Shown: positions 25,974 to 35,340, numbered from the stretch's first letter. The stretch: DNA of 64,000 nt from TMED14 sp963925545 (GCA_963925545.1 CAWUSA010000007.1:29468-93467); one strand, 5' to 3'. The notes: a model not told the origin generated them from the sequence alone. Translations and numbers: made by a program.

Positions 25974-26957
25974 TTATGAATTGAGGTACATGGCGTCCTT
26001 CACGGCCTTGATAACGCCATCCACACTAGGGAGGAAGGCTTCCATTAAGGTTGGTGCATAGGCAGCCGGTGTGTCTGCAGTGGTGAGTCGAACAATGGGT
26101 GCATCCAGGTGATCAAAAGCGCGCTTTTGAACCATGTAAGCAATCTCCGTTGAGATACTTCCCAAAGGCCAAGCCTCCTCCAGGCATACGAGCCTGTTGG
26201 TTTTCTTAACTGAGTCAATGACGGTGTCGTAGTCAATAGGTCGAACTGTTCTCAAGTCAATAATCTCAACATCAATGCCTTCTTCAGCCAATCTCTCAGC
26301 TGCTTCTTGTGCCAATTTGATGATTTTTCCAAAGGATACAATGGTCACGTCTTTGCCATGGCGCTTAATATCTGCCACGCCAATAGGTAAGGTGTACTCC
26401 TGTTCAGGCACCTCCATCTTGTCAGCGTACATCTGCTCTGACTCCATGAAAATGACGGGATCATTGTCGCGAATGGCGCTTTTTAGCAGGCCTTTGGCAT
26501 CATAGGGGTTGCAGGGAACAACCACCTTCAAGCCGGGACAGTTAGCATACCATGACTCAAAAGCCTGAGAGTGGGTGGCGCCAAGTTGGCCAGCTGAGCC
26601 TGTCGGGCCACGAAAAACGATAGGGATATTGAATTGACCACCAGACATCTGGTAAAGCTTGGCTGCGTTGTTGATAATCTGATCAATGGCCACCATGGAG
26701 AAATTGAATGTCATGAACTCCACGATGGGTCGCAGGCCATTCATGGCAGCACCAACAGAGATCCCTGTGAATCCAAGCTCTGCAATTGGGGTGTCAATGA
26801 CACGCTTCGCGCCAAATTCATCCAGCATGCCTTTGGATGCTTTGTAGGCTCCATTGTACTCGGCAACCTCTTCACCACATAGGTAAATGGTCTCATCGCG
26901 ACGCATTTCTTCACTCATTGCCTGAGCGACTGCTTCTCTGAATTGAATAATTGCCAT
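25974..26957 (-). CDS. pdhB: Pyruvate dehydrogenase E1 component, beta subunit
   Basis: This is the thiamine diphosphate-dependent E1-beta subunit that pairs with E1-alpha to decarboxylate pyruvate. From the ATG at 26957 the protein has 327 residues. The ThDP-contacting YLCGEEVAEYNGAYKASKG, the phosphate/K+ region RGPTGSAGQLGATHSQ, and DLRTVRPIDYDTV with CLEEAWPLG of the C-terminal domain are present. The alpha and E2/E3 genes are not in the window. Unlinked pdhB genes occur in Bacteroidota. A related 2-oxoacid dehydrogenase is less likely but not excluded. Confidence 0.9.
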   Translation of the reverse strand: MAIIQFREAVAQAMSEEMRRDETIYLCGEEVAEYNGAYKASKGMLDEFGAKRVIDTPIAELGFTGISVGAAMNGLRPIVEFMTFNFSMVAIDQIINNAAKLYQMSGGQFNIPIVFRGPTGSAGQLGATHSQAFESWYANCPGLKVVVPCNPYDAKGLLKSAIRDNDPVIFMESEQMYADKMEVPEQEYTLPIGVADIKRHGKDVTIVSFGKIIKLAQEAAERLAEEGIDVEIIDLRTVRPIDYDTVIDSVKKTNRLVCLEEAWPLGSISTEIAYMVQKRAFDHLDAPIVRLTTADTPAAYAPTLMEAFLPSVDGVIKAVKDAMYLNS

Positions 26958-26981
26958 GTTATTATCTACTAATTGGGGGCG

Positions 26982-26989
26982 CAAAAATA
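26982..26989 (-). promoter_or_regulatory. -7 promoter element of pdhB
   Basis: The minus strand reads TATTTTTG, a TAnnTTTG match, 24 bases before the pdhB ATG. It is divergent from the etfB promoter. Confidence 0.45.
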
Positions 26990-27001
26990 AGATATCCGCA
27001 G

Positions 27002-27009
27002 TAAATTTG
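27002..27009 (+). promoter_or_regulatory. -7 promoter element of etfBA
   Basis: TAAATTTG is a perfect TAnnTTTG match. Transcription would start around 27014-27016, at the edge of the inverted repeat that follows. Confidence 0.5.
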
Positions 27010-27015
27010 CATCAG

Positions 27016-27035
27016 GTTAGAGAATTGACTCTAAC
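27016..27035 (+). promoter_or_regulatory. Inverted repeat at the etfBA transcript start
   Basis: A perfect repeat GTTAGAG-N6-CTCTAAC lies between the -7 element and the etfB ATG (15 bases downstream). It could be a repressor operator, or a hairpin capping the 5' end of the mRNA. Confidence 0.5.
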
Positions 27036-27050
27036 AGAAAATGATTCCGC

Positions 27051-27797
27051 ATGAAGATATTGGTCTGCATAAGCCATGTTCCGGACACAACGTCCAAGAT
27101 CGCTTTTACCTCAGATGGTAGCCAGCTTGACAAATCCGGGCTACAATTCGTGATTAACCCCTACGATGAATTTGCGCTAAGCAAGGCACTCAACTTGAAA
27201 GAAACCCATGGAGGAAGCGTCACAATCATCACCATGGGCGATGTTTCCGTGGAACAAACCATGCGAAAAGCGCTGGCAATAGGTGCTGATGACGCCATTC
27301 GCCTGGATGCGGAGCCCACGGACCCCATCATGGTCGCAAAAGCGATTGCAACAGCGATTAACGACGCGTCTTATGACCTCATCCTTTGTGGTCAAGAATC
27401 CATCGATTACAATGGCGGCATCGTTCCTGGCGCATTGGCTGCCTTGCTGAACGCCCCCTTTGTGAATGCGTGCATTGGGCTTGAATTTGACGGGTCAGCC
27501 ATCACCGCCCTCCGAGAAATTGATGGCGGCAAGGAATCTGTGACTGCCAACCTACCCGCAGTCATTGCTGGCAAAAAAGGCTTGGTCCTTGAGTCTGAAC
27601 TTCGCATCCCTAACATGCGCGGCATCATGATGGCACGCAAGAAGCCATTAACTGTGGTATCCGTTGATGGCCTTGAGGCTCTCAGCGCTGCACAATCATT
27701 CAAAAAACCACAGACCAAGGCCGCGGTTCAACTCATTGACGCTGACGACATGGAAAGCTTAGTCAGCAAACTTCACACAGACGCTAAAGTTATTTAA
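27051..27797 (+). CDS. etfB: Electron transfer flavoprotein beta subunit EtfB
   Basis: EtfB forms a heterodimer with EtfA and carries electrons from acyl-CoA dehydrogenases to the quinone pool through ETF-QO. The 248 residues begin with the family MKILVCISHVPDT. The block QFVINPYDEFALSKAL, the beta-signature region GKKGLVLESELRIPNMRGIMMARKKPL and the AMP-side CGQESIDYNGGIVPG follow. It lies two bases before etfA in one operon. Confidence 0.95.
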   Translation: MKILVCISHVPDTTSKIAFTSDGSQLDKSGLQFVINPYDEFALSKALNLKETHGGSVTIITMGDVSVEQTMRKALAIGADDAIRLDAEPTDPIMVAKAIATAINDASYDLILCGQESIDYNGGIVPGALAALLNAPFVNACIGLEFDGSAITALREIDGGKESVTANLPAVIAGKKGLVLESELRIPNMRGIMMARKKPLTVVSVDGLEALSAAQSFKKPQTKAAVQLIDADDMESLVSKLHTDAKVI

Positions 27798-27799
27798 TC

Positions 27800-28747
27800 A
27801 TGGTATTGGTATTTGCAGAGACCTGGAAAGGTCAATTTAAAAAATCCACATTTGAAGCAGTTCGCTACGGTGCTTCTTGCGCCCAAATGGCTGGCAGTCA
27901 TGGCACAGCCCTTGTCATGGGCGCATGTGACAACCCCTCAGAATTGGCAACTCATGGTGCTGAAAACATCATTCATGTCAGTGATGCTGGTTCCTTTGAG
28001 CCCCATGCCTTTGCAGGCACCATGGCTGACATTGCTCAGAAAGATGGCGCCAAGGCCCTGGTGATTGGCGGCACATCCAATGGCAAGGCCCTTGCTGGCA
28101 TTCTTGCCATCAAGGCAAATGCCGCTGCCATTTCTCAAGTGATTGCCTTGCCTGAGAGCATGTCTCCCTTGACTGTGGAGCGATCAGCTTTTTCTTCCAA
28201 GGGTTTAGAAATCTGTGCCAGCAACGCAGCACAAACCGTACTCACCTTGATACCTAACGCCATAGGCATGACAGAGGTCAGTCCTGGTGCTGGCAATCTT
28301 CACAGCGCAGGCATGTCAGGCACAGCCCTTGCTGTTCCTGGCGAGGAAACCGTGGTCAGTGGCAGCATTCCTTTGCCTGAAGCTGAACGTGTGGTGTCTG
28401 CTGGTCGTGGCCTGAAAGCCGCTGAGAACTGGGGCATGGTTGAAGCGTTGGCCACCGTATTAGGTGCGACCACTGCTTGTTCCAAGCCTGTGAGTGACAT
28501 CGGCTGGCGTCCGCACAGCGAACATGTGGGTCAAACTGGCATTCAGATCAATCCACAATTGTACATCGCCATTGGCATTTCTGGTGCTATTCAGCACCTT
28601 GCAGGCGTGAGTGGATCAAAGGTCATTGTAGCCATCAACATCGACCCTGAAGCTCCTTTTTTCAAGGCAGCTGACTATGGTGTGGTGGGGGATGCCTTTG
28701 AGGTTGTGCCTAAGCTCACTGAAGCGCTGAAAAAGCACTTCGCTTAA
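27800..28747 (+). CDS. etfA: Electron transfer flavoprotein alpha subunit EtfA
   Basis: EtfA binds the redox-active FAD. The 315 residues show the C-terminal FAD domain with VVSAGRGLKAAENWG, the conserved IGWRPHSEHVGQTG, LYIAIGISGAIQHLAG, and INIDPEAPFFKAADYGVVGD. The N-terminal half has the weaker Rossmann-like EtfB-contacting domain. ETF-QO and acyl-CoA dehydrogenases are not encoded in this window. Confidence 0.95.
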   Translation: MVLVFAETWKGQFKKSTFEAVRYGASCAQMAGSHGTALVMGACDNPSELATHGAENIIHVSDAGSFEPHAFAGTMADIAQKDGAKALVIGGTSNGKALAGILAIKANAAAISQVIALPESMSPLTVERSAFSSKGLEICASNAAQTVLTLIPNAIGMTEVSPGAGNLHSAGMSGTALAVPGEETVVSGSIPLPEAERVVSAGRGLKAAENWGMVEALATVLGATTACSKPVSDIGWRPHSEHVGQTGIQINPQLYIAIGISGAIQHLAGVSGSKVIVAINIDPEAPFFKAADYGVVGDAFEVVPKLTEALKKHFA

Positions 28748-28774
28748 CGCTGGAGATTCTTTACATTAGGGGCT

Positions 28775-29362
28775 ATGGACCTCATTCAATTGGCCATTAA
28801 AGGACTCACCAACAGTGAGCACCCTTCCAATGCCTACGCACTGATACTGACCTCCCTGGATGGTGAGCAGAAATTGCCCATCATCATCGGAGCCTTTGAG
28901 GCTAAGAGCATTGCCATGGCCATGGATCCGGGCATCGTCTCTCCAAGGCCCATGACCCATGATTTGTTTCACGCTGTCTTAGGCGCCCACGCCATCTCAT
29001 TGAAGCATGTCATCATTCACCGCATTGAAGATGGCGTGTTTTATGCAAAAATGGTCTTCATCAAACACGATGGAGAGGACCTGTCCATGGATGCTCGCCC
29101 TTCAGATTCCATCTCACTAGCCATTCGCAGTGATTGCCCCATTTTCGCTAGCAAGGCCGTGATGGATACCGCTGCCCTGACCGGCACATCGCACAGCACC
29201 TCCACTGTTTTGAAATCAAGTGAAACACTTGGCACCAGCAAGGATTTATCCAGCCTTTCGTTGGAGTCCCTGCAAAAGATGTTAGATTTGGCCATCGAAC
29301 GCGAAAATTATGAGCTTGCAGCGCAAGTACGCGACGAGATGAATCAACGAAACATTACCTGA
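28775..29362 (+). CDS. DUF151 bifunctional nuclease-like protein with C-terminal UVR motif
   Basis: The 195-residue protein begins with a DUF151 domain (about 1-135), showing LPIIIGAFEAKSIAMAMDP, RPMTHDLFHAVL and ARPSDSISLAIR. Plant and bacterial members are described as bifunctional nucleases. A Ser/Thr-rich linker leads to a UvrB/UvrC-like UVR motif at about 163-190 (LESLQKMLDLAIERENYELA). A TACATTAG element five bases before the ATG may be the promoter. The stop overlaps the next ATG by one base (TGATG), so the nucleoside transporter gene is coupled. Confidence 0.85.
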   Translation: MDLIQLAIKGLTNSEHPSNAYALILTSLDGEQKLPIIIGAFEAKSIAMAMDPGIVSPRPMTHDLFHAVLGAHAISLKHVIIHRIEDGVFYAKMVFIKHDGEDLSMDARPSDSISLAIRSDCPIFASKAVMDTAALTGTSHSTSTVLKSSETLGTSKDLSSLSLESLQKMLDLAIERENYELAAQVRDEMNQRNIT

Positions 29363-30645
29363 TGGATTATCTACGCCCCTTACTTGCCCTATCCCTTATG
29401 CTGTTGGTTTTATGGGCAGTTAGCGAAGGCAGAAAACGCGTCGACTGGAAGCTTGTGGCTAAAGGGCTTGGCATCCAATTGATCCTGGCCTACGCCGTAC
29501 TGGAGGTGGCCTGGGTTTCAAACATATTTGACTTCATTGGCCGAGGCTTTGTTAGCCTCTTAGGCTTCTCAAGGGAGGGGGCCGATTTCTTGTTTGGTGG
29601 TCTGGGGACAGCTGACGGCGGCTTTGGGTTCATTTTCGCCTTTCAGATTCTGCCAACCATCATTTTCTTCTCAGCCGTCACCAGTGTTCTGTTCCACTTC
29701 GGGATTCTGCAACGCGTGGTTGCCGTCTTTGCCTGGTTGATGAAACGAAGCCTGAAGCTCTCCGGTGCTGAGTCTGTGGCTCTAGCTGCCAATGTGTTTG
29801 TCGGGCAGACGGAAGCCCCATTGATGATCAAGCCATATATCGCAAAAATGACACGGTCAGAGCTGCTTTGCTTGATGACTGGTGGCATGGCAACCATTGC
29901 TGGTGCTGTACTGGCTACTTACATCAGCTACCTTGGTGACGGAGACCCTGAAAGCCAGGCATTTTATGCCAGACATTTCCTTGCAGCTTCTGTGATGAAC
30001 GCCCCTGCAGCCATTGTAGCAGCAAAGATTCTAGTACCAGAAACTGAGATCGTTACTGACACAGCAGATGTGGTCATGGAGAAGCAATCCAATTGGCTGG
30101 ATGCCATTTCAACAGGCACCACCGATGGCTTAAAAATGGCCGTGAATGTTGGCGTCATGCTTTTGGTGTTCACTGCATTGATTGCCCTAGTCAATGGCGT
30201 CCTCGGCAGTGGACTGGGTCAATTGTTTGGCATCAATGATTGGTTGAGTGACATGACCAATGGTCGCTATGATTCCCTCAGTTTGGAAGCCATATTCGGC
30301 CTGATTCTCGCTCCCTTGACTTGGTTGATGGGTGTGCCATGGGCAGAAGCCACCGCGGTGGGACAGCTGCTTGGCATCAAAACCTCCCTCAATGAATTCT
30401 ATGCCTATGTTCAGTTGAAAGACTTGATGGCCAATGGGCAAATCGTCAGTGAAAAGGCAAGGATCTTATCTGTTTACATCCTTTGTGGCTTTGCCAACTT
30501 CGCCTCCATTGGCATCCAAGTCGGTGGCATTGGCGCACTGGCTCCTTCACGCAGAAAGGATTTGGCCTCTTTGGGATTCAAAGCCTTATTGGCAGGAACC
30601 ATCGCCTCCCTCTTTACCGCAACGGTGGTGAGTTTAATCCTCTGA
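29362..30645 (+). CDS. nupC: Concentrative nucleoside transporter, NupC family
   Basis: This inner-membrane symporter takes up nucleosides with Na+ or H+. The 427-residue protein has about ten hydrophobic segments. It carries the CNT signature around GQTEAPLMIKPYIAKMTRSE and MTGGMATIAGAVLATY, then SVMNAPAAIVAAKI and ILCGFANFASIGIQVGGIG. The overlap with the DUF151 nuclease gene suggests nucleic-acid breakdown and nucleoside uptake may be co-expressed, but that is inference. Confidence 0.93.
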   Translation: MDYLRPLLALSLMLLVLWAVSEGRKRVDWKLVAKGLGIQLILAYAVLEVAWVSNIFDFIGRGFVSLLGFSREGADFLFGGLGTADGGFGFIFAFQILPTIIFFSAVTSVLFHFGILQRVVAVFAWLMKRSLKLSGAESVALAANVFVGQTEAPLMIKPYIAKMTRSELLCLMTGGMATIAGAVLATYISYLGDGDPESQAFYARHFLAASVMNAPAAIVAAKILVPETEIVTDTADVVMEKQSNWLDAISTGTTDGLKMAVNVGVMLLVFTALIALVNGVLGSGLGQLFGINDWLSDMTNGRYDSLSLEAIFGLILAPLTWLMGVPWAEATAVGQLLGIKTSLNEFYAYVQLKDLMANGQIVSEKARILSVYILCGFANFASIGIQVGGIGALAPSRRKDLASLGFKALLAGTIASLFTATVVSLIL

Positions 30646-30718
30646 ATTGGTTGAAAACTTATGGGTAACGGTTGCGGCTTTGTCGCATTGATTTGATTGC
30701 CCAACCTAAATTGTAGCC

Positions 30719-31597
30719 ATGCGTCAGTACCATGAATTGATTGAACACGTCTTAGCAAAAGGCGTGGAAAAAGGCGACCGAACTGGGACAGGAACCACCT
30801 CGCTGTTTGGTCACCAGATGCGCTTTGACCTGTCAGAGGGCTTCCCCTTGCTGACCACCAAGAAATTGCACTTGAAGAGCATCGCCCATGAATTGATTTG
30901 GTTCATTGCAGGCGACACCAACATTCGTTACCTCTGTCAGCATGGCGTTCGCATTTGGGATGACTGGCCCTACGCCATCTACAAAAAATCTGATGCCTTT
31001 GGCGGCGAAAGCATCCGGGACTTTGCCACACGCATTGCTGAGGATGAAAATTTTGCAGCGAAATGGGGTGAGCTTGGGCCCGTTTACGGCCACCAGTGGC
31101 GACATTGGCCCGGGCCTGATGGCGAGGTTGACCAATTGCGCATTGTCATGGATGGCTTGCGAAGCAATCCCGATGGCCGACGCCACATCCTTTCTGCCTG
31201 GAACCCTGGCTACATTGACCAAATGGCCCTGCCGCCTTGCCACGCATTCATGCAGTTTTATGTGGCTGATGGCAAGCTTTCTTGCCAACTGTACCAGCGT
31301 TCAGCTGATATTTTCTTGGGTGTCCCCTTCAACATCGCCTCCTATGCCCTTTTGGTGCACCTGATGGCGCATGACTTGGGTCTTGCCGTTGGTGACTTCG
31401 TCCACAGCCTTGGCGATGCACACATCTACAGCAATCACCTGGACCAAGTGAAACTGCAGCTCAGCAGAGCTTGCCGGCCACTACCAAGGTTGGTGCTCAA
31501 CATGGATGTCAACTCCATCTTTGACTTTGTCTACGAAGACATGGCCATCACAGATTACGATCCTCACCCACACATTAAAGGCGCTGTCGCCGTTTAA
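30719..31597 (+). CDS. thyA: Thymidylate synthase ThyA
   Basis: ThyA methylates dUMP to dTMP with methylene-tetrahydrofolate, which is oxidised to dihydrofolate. The 292-residue protein has RTGTGTTSLFG with the phosphate-binding Arg, HELIWFIAGDTNIRYL, catalytic C174 in LPPCHAFMQFYV, the second phosphate site CQLYQRSADIFLGVPFNIASYALL, and HIYSNHLDQ. It is followed 11 bases later by folA, which regenerates tetrahydrofolate. A weaker -7-like TAAATTGT ends four bases before the ATG. Confidence 0.97.
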   Translation: MRQYHELIEHVLAKGVEKGDRTGTGTTSLFGHQMRFDLSEGFPLLTTKKLHLKSIAHELIWFIAGDTNIRYLCQHGVRIWDDWPYAIYKKSDAFGGESIRDFATRIAEDENFAAKWGELGPVYGHQWRHWPGPDGEVDQLRIVMDGLRSNPDGRRHILSAWNPGYIDQMALPPCHAFMQFYVADGKLSCQLYQRSADIFLGVPFNIASYALLVHLMAHDLGLAVGDFVHSLGDAHIYSNHLDQVKLQLSRACRPLPRLVLNMDVNSIFDFVYEDMAITDYDPHPHIKGAVAV

Positions 31598-31608
31598 TCT
31601 ATGTACCG

Positions 31609-32094
31609 ATGATCACTGCCATTGTTGCCCATGATCTCAACCGCCTGATTGGCGGCGGCAATGATTTGCTCTGGCATCTACCCGATGACCTGAAGCACTT
31701 CAAGGCTAAAACCCTTGGCAAGCCAATCATCATGGGTCGACGAACCTTTGATTCTGTTGGCCGTGCCTTGCCTAAGCGAAGTAACATCGTCATCACGAGG
31801 AAAACTGATTGGTCTGCTGACAAAGTGACTGTGGTGTCATCCCTGGAGGCTGCCATTGCAACGGCTCAGTCCATTGACCAGGATGTGTGGATTGTTGGTG
31901 GTGGCGAAATCTATCGACTGGCATTGCCCTATTGCCATGCCTTGGAAATCACTGTCATTGATGCCGCTTACCAAGGCGACACCTGGTTCCCATCCTACGA
32001 TGAAGGTTTTGTTGAGGTGAGCCGGGTTCATCACCCAGCTGATGACCACCATGCAGTGGCTTTTGACTTCATCCGATTGGAACGAAGGGATTAA
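31609..32094 (+). CDS. folA: Dihydrofolate reductase FolA
   Basis: FolA reduces dihydrofolate with NADPH. The 161-residue protein shows the NRLIGGGNDLLWHLPDDLKHFK active-site region with the conserved W and D, the KPIIMGRRTFDSVGRALPKR cofactor loop, and VWIVGGGEIYRLALPYC. It lies directly after thyA. Its stop overlaps the end of the convergent clpX by four bases. Confidence 0.96.
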   Translation: MITAIVAHDLNRLIGGGNDLLWHLPDDLKHFKAKTLGKPIIMGRRTFDSVGRALPKRSNIVITRKTDWSADKVTVVSSLEAAIATAQSIDQDVWIVGGGEIYRLALPYCHALEITVIDAAYQGDTWFPSYDEGFVEVSRVHHPADDHHAVAFDFIRLERRD

Positions 32095-33287
32095 GCTGCT
32101 TTTTTGCCGTCGGTCTCTGCCAACTTGGCCTTGACATCTTTTGCCTGTATCAACACCTTCTCAGGCAATTCATACATACTTTCAGTCAACACAGCCTCAC
32201 AGATACCTCGAAGGCCTCTTGCTCCCAATTTGTACTCCATCGCTTGTTCAACCATGGCGTCCAAGGCGTCATCCTCAATCTCAAGCTCAATGCCATCCAT
32301 GGCAAATAGCTGTTTGTATTGAGTAATCAAGGCATTTTTTGGCTCAGTCAGGATGCGACGGAGTGCTTCCCTACTCAGTGGGTTCAGGTAGCTTAACACC
32401 GGAATACGGCCAATCAGCTCTGGGATCAGGCCAAATTTTTTGAGGTCTTGTGGCGTGACATGCTTCAACATGTTTTCCTTGTCCATCTTGCCTCGAAGCT
32501 CTGCACCATGGTACCCAACAACCTGCGTGTTCATGCGACCGGCTATGTGTCGTTCAATGCCTGCAAATGCACCGCCTGCGATGAACAGGATGTTTCTTGT
32601 GTCCACTTCAATGAACTTCTGATCTGGGTGCTTGCGTCCACCCTTGGGTGGCACATTGACTACCGTGCCTTCAAGCAATTTCAACAGGGCTTGCTGTACA
32701 CCCTCGCCAGATACATCTCTGGTGATGGATGGGTTGTCACTTTTGCGGGCAATCTTATCGATTTCATCGATGAAAATGATACCTCGCTGGGCGGATTCCA
32801 CATCGTAGTCTGCTGCCTGAATCAATCGGGTCAATATGCTTTCCACGTCTTCTCCCACATAACCTGCCTCCGTCAATACCGTGGCATCCACAATGGCAAA
32901 GGGCACCTTCAACATGCGAGCGATGCTTCTGGCCAACAAGGTTTTACCTGTTCCCGTTTCACCCACAAGCATGACATTGGACTTTTCGATTTCAAAATCA
33001 TCGACAGTTCCCTTGAGTACGCGCTTGTAGTGGTTGTATACGGCCACCGATAGAATCTTTTTCGCTTCCTCTTGACCAATGATGTATTGATCCAAGTGGG
33101 ATTTGATTTCTTTGGGCTTTGGCAAGGTGAAATCCAAGTCCGTTGAAGGCTTAGCCTTGGCTGTTTCCTCCTCTAAAATGCCATGAGCTTGATCTACACA
33201 AGATGCGCAAATGTGTGCATCGAGACCAGCAATCAACAGGCCAGCTTCAGCCTTTGGTCTGCCACAAAAAGAACACTGATCTGCCAT
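32091..33287 (-). CDS. clpX: ATP-dependent Clp protease ATPase subunit ClpX
   Basis: ClpX unfolds substrates and feeds them to ClpP. The 398-residue protein has the N-terminal zinc-binding domain (CSFCGRPKAEAG with a later CASC), Walker A (GETGTGKTLLARSIA), Walker B (GIIFIDEIDKIARK), the pore-loop region ending in GYVGEDVES, and the IGF-loop area. It is the last gene of tig-clpP-clpX, two bases after clpP. Confidence 0.97.
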   Translation of the reverse strand: MADQCSFCGRPKAEAGLLIAGLDAHICASCVDQAHGILEEETAKAKPSTDLDFTLPKPKEIKSHLDQYIIGQEEAKKILSVAVYNHYKRVLKGTVDDFEIEKSNVMLVGETGTGKTLLARSIARMLKVPFAIVDATVLTEAGYVGEDVESILTRLIQAADYDVESAQRGIIFIDEIDKIARKSDNPSITRDVSGEGVQQALLKLLEGTVVNVPPKGGRKHPDQKFIEVDTRNILFIAGGAFAGIERHIAGRMNTQVVGYHGAELRGKMDKENMLKHVTPQDLKKFGLIPELIGRIPVLSYLNPLSREALRRILTEPKNALITQYKQLFAMDGIELEIEDDALDAMVEQAMEYKLGARGLRGICEAVLTESMYELPEKVLIQAKDVKAKLAETDGKKAA

Positions 33288-33289
33288 AT

Positions 33290-33967
33290 TTATGACTTGC
33301 GTTGAGCCTTTTTTGTGAGAACCTCATCGATCATGCCATAAGCTTTCGCCTCTTCTGATGTCATCCAGTAGTCCCGATCTGAATCCTTTTCCACACGATC
33401 AAACGATTGACCTGAATGCTCAGAAACGATCTGGTACAACTCCTTTTTCAACTTCAAGATTTCCAACAAGGTAATTTCCATATCACTGGCTTGGCCTTGC
33501 GCTCCACCCATTGGCTGGTGAATCATCACCCTTGAATGCTTCAATGCAGATCGCTTGCCCTTGGTGCCTGCGCAAAGGAGAACTGCGCCCATTGATGCTG
33601 CCATGCCTGTGCAAATGGTTGCTACATCGGGGCTGATCACCTGCATGGTGTCATAAATGCCCAACCCTGCATGGACCGAACCACCCGGGCTATTCATGTA
33701 AATCTGAATGTCTTTTTTGGGATCCACTGACTCTAGAAACAAGAGCTGAGCCTGCACAATGTTTGCTACTTGATCGTTGATGCCTGTGCCTAAAAAGATG
33801 ATGCGATCCATCATCAATCGAGAAAAGACATCCATTTGTGCCACATTCATTTGACGCTCCTCAATGATGTAAGGGGTCATGGAACTGTCCACATAGTCGT
33901 TCAAGTGCATTGAACTGATACCTTGATGGCCTTGCGCAAAGCGCTTGAATTCTTTTCCGTGATTCAT
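33290..33967 (-). CDS. clpP: ATP-dependent Clp protease proteolytic subunit ClpP
   Basis: ClpP is a serine protease forming a tetradecameric chamber. The 225-residue protein has catalytic S125 in GMAASMGAVLL and H150 in RVMIHQP, with the family NSPGGSVHAGLGIYDTMQ and DRDYWMTSEEAKAYGMID containing the acidic residue. Nine bases separate it from tig upstream. Confidence 0.97.
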   Translation of the reverse strand: MNHGKEFKRFAQGHQGISSMHLNDYVDSSMTPYIIEERQMNVAQMDVFSRLMMDRIIFLGTGINDQVANIVQAQLLFLESVDPKKDIQIYMNSPGGSVHAGLGIYDTMQVISPDVATICTGMAASMGAVLLCAGTKGKRSALKHSRVMIHQPMGGAQGQASDMEITLLEILKLKKELYQIVSEHSGQSFDRVEKDSDRDYWMTSEEAKAYGMIDEVLTKKAQRKS

Positions 33968-33976
33968 AGGGGGTGC

Positions 33977-35320
33977 TTATTTATTCTTCTGGACCAATTT
34001 ACGGAAATCTGCAATGCTTGACTTGCTTTCCTTGATGCCAAAGTTGGACTTGAAGAAAGTCATCATTTTATCGTGCAACAATTGCTCTGACAACTGCTCT
34101 GCTTGGTTGCGGTCTTCCAATAGATTGGCGGCCATCTTTTCAAGCTCTTCAGGACCCATATTGGCTTGGCCAAACTCTGCCATGCGAACCGTGATCATCT
34201 TAACCGTGAAGGCAACCAACTCTTCCTTGTGCACATGCAGGTGATGGTCCTTCACCAATTTGTTCTCAATGAGCTGCCAGCGCATGCCCTTCTCTGAGTT
34301 GGTCCAGTTTTCTTCCATCTCCTCAGTTGACATGGCATTTTCGCCAGACTGTGTCATCCACTTTTTCAAGAAATCAACAGGCAACGCCATTTTGGTTTTC
34401 ATCAAGTGTTCTGTGGCTGTATTGAAGAAATGGGTATCCACATCACGGTCATAGACCTTAGCCAGTTCCTCACGAATTTGCTCTTGCATGTCAGCCTCTT
34501 CCTTCACCTTGCCTTCACCAAAGACCTTGTCATAGAATTCCTGATCCATCTCTGCTGGGGTGATATGGTAGATGTTCTTCAAAGTGAACGTGTAGATGCC
34601 TGTGCTTAGCGCCTTTTCTTCAGGGCTAAGCTTTAGAATGGCCTCCAAATCAAAGTCTTTTTTGAAATACTTGTTGGCGTACACCTCACAGGACTCACCT
34701 GTCTGGATTTTCGCTAGGGGTTTGCGCAAATAACGGCTGTCCACAACATCATTGGTGAAGCGTCCGTCTTTTGACTCAATGCCCTCAACAGGAACACCCT
34801 TTTTATCAACTGCTTGGAAGCTGCCAAAGAAGACATCTTCAGGACCTGCCACATCGACCTCACTCATTTGACCAAAGCGTTTTCTTAGGTTCATAACCTC
34901 AGTCTCAATGTCCTTGCTCTCAATTTGTATGCTGACGCGGGGCAAGCGAACTTTCTCACTGATGTTGAGGTCAAATTCAGGACTGAGTCCAAGTTCAAAT
35001 TCAAATACATGGCTGCTTTCGCTGAAATCCACTTGATCTTGAACGGGTAAGGGCTGGCCTAAAATGTCCAATTTCTCATCCTGCAAATAGGAGAATAGCT
35101 TGTCTTGAAGCATTCGATTCACCTCATCTGCGCGAACAGACTCCTCATACTGCTTACGTATGATGGACAACGGGGCGTGGCCTACACGGAATCCAGGCAC
35201 ATTGGCGCGCTTGCGATAGTCTTTCAACGCTTTGTCAACCTTGCCCACGTACTCATCTTGAGTCATGGTGATAGATAGGGTTGCGTTGTTGCTGTTGTCT
35301 TTCTTTAGGGAGATCTCCAT
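33977..35320 (-). CDS. tig: Trigger factor, ribosome-associated chaperone
   Basis: Trigger factor binds nascent chains at the ribosome exit. From the ATG at 35320 the protein has 447 residues. The N-terminal ribosome-binding domain has the signature VPGFRVGHAPLSIIRKQY (G-F-R-x-G-..-P). A divergent peptidyl-prolyl isomerase-like middle domain and a helical C-terminal arm domain follow, as is usual in Bacteroidota. ATGs at 35329 and further upstream are possible. A TACCTTTG promoter element at 35348-35341 rules out the most distal ones. Confidence 0.93.
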   Translation of the reverse strand: MEISLKKDNSNNATLSITMTQDEYVGKVDKALKDYRKRANVPGFRVGHAPLSIIRKQYEESVRADEVNRMLQDKLFSYLQDEKLDILGQPLPVQDQVDFSESSHVFEFELGLSPEFDLNISEKVRLPRVSIQIESKDIETEVMNLRKRFGQMSEVDVAGPEDVFFGSFQAVDKKGVPVEGIESKDGRFTNDVVDSRYLRKPLAKIQTGESCEVYANKYFKKDFDLEAILKLSPEEKALSTGIYTFTLKNIYHITPAEMDQEFYDKVFGEGKVKEEADMQEQIREELAKVYDRDVDTHFFNTATEHLMKTKMALPVDFLKKWMTQSGENAMSTEEMEENWTNSEKGMRWQLIENKLVKDHHLHVHKEELVAFTVKMITVRMAEFGQANMGPEELEKMAANLLEDRNQAEQLSEQLLHDKMMTFFKSNFGIKESKSSIADFRKLVQKNK

Positions 35321-35340
35321 AACGTGCATTTTAAGGGCTG

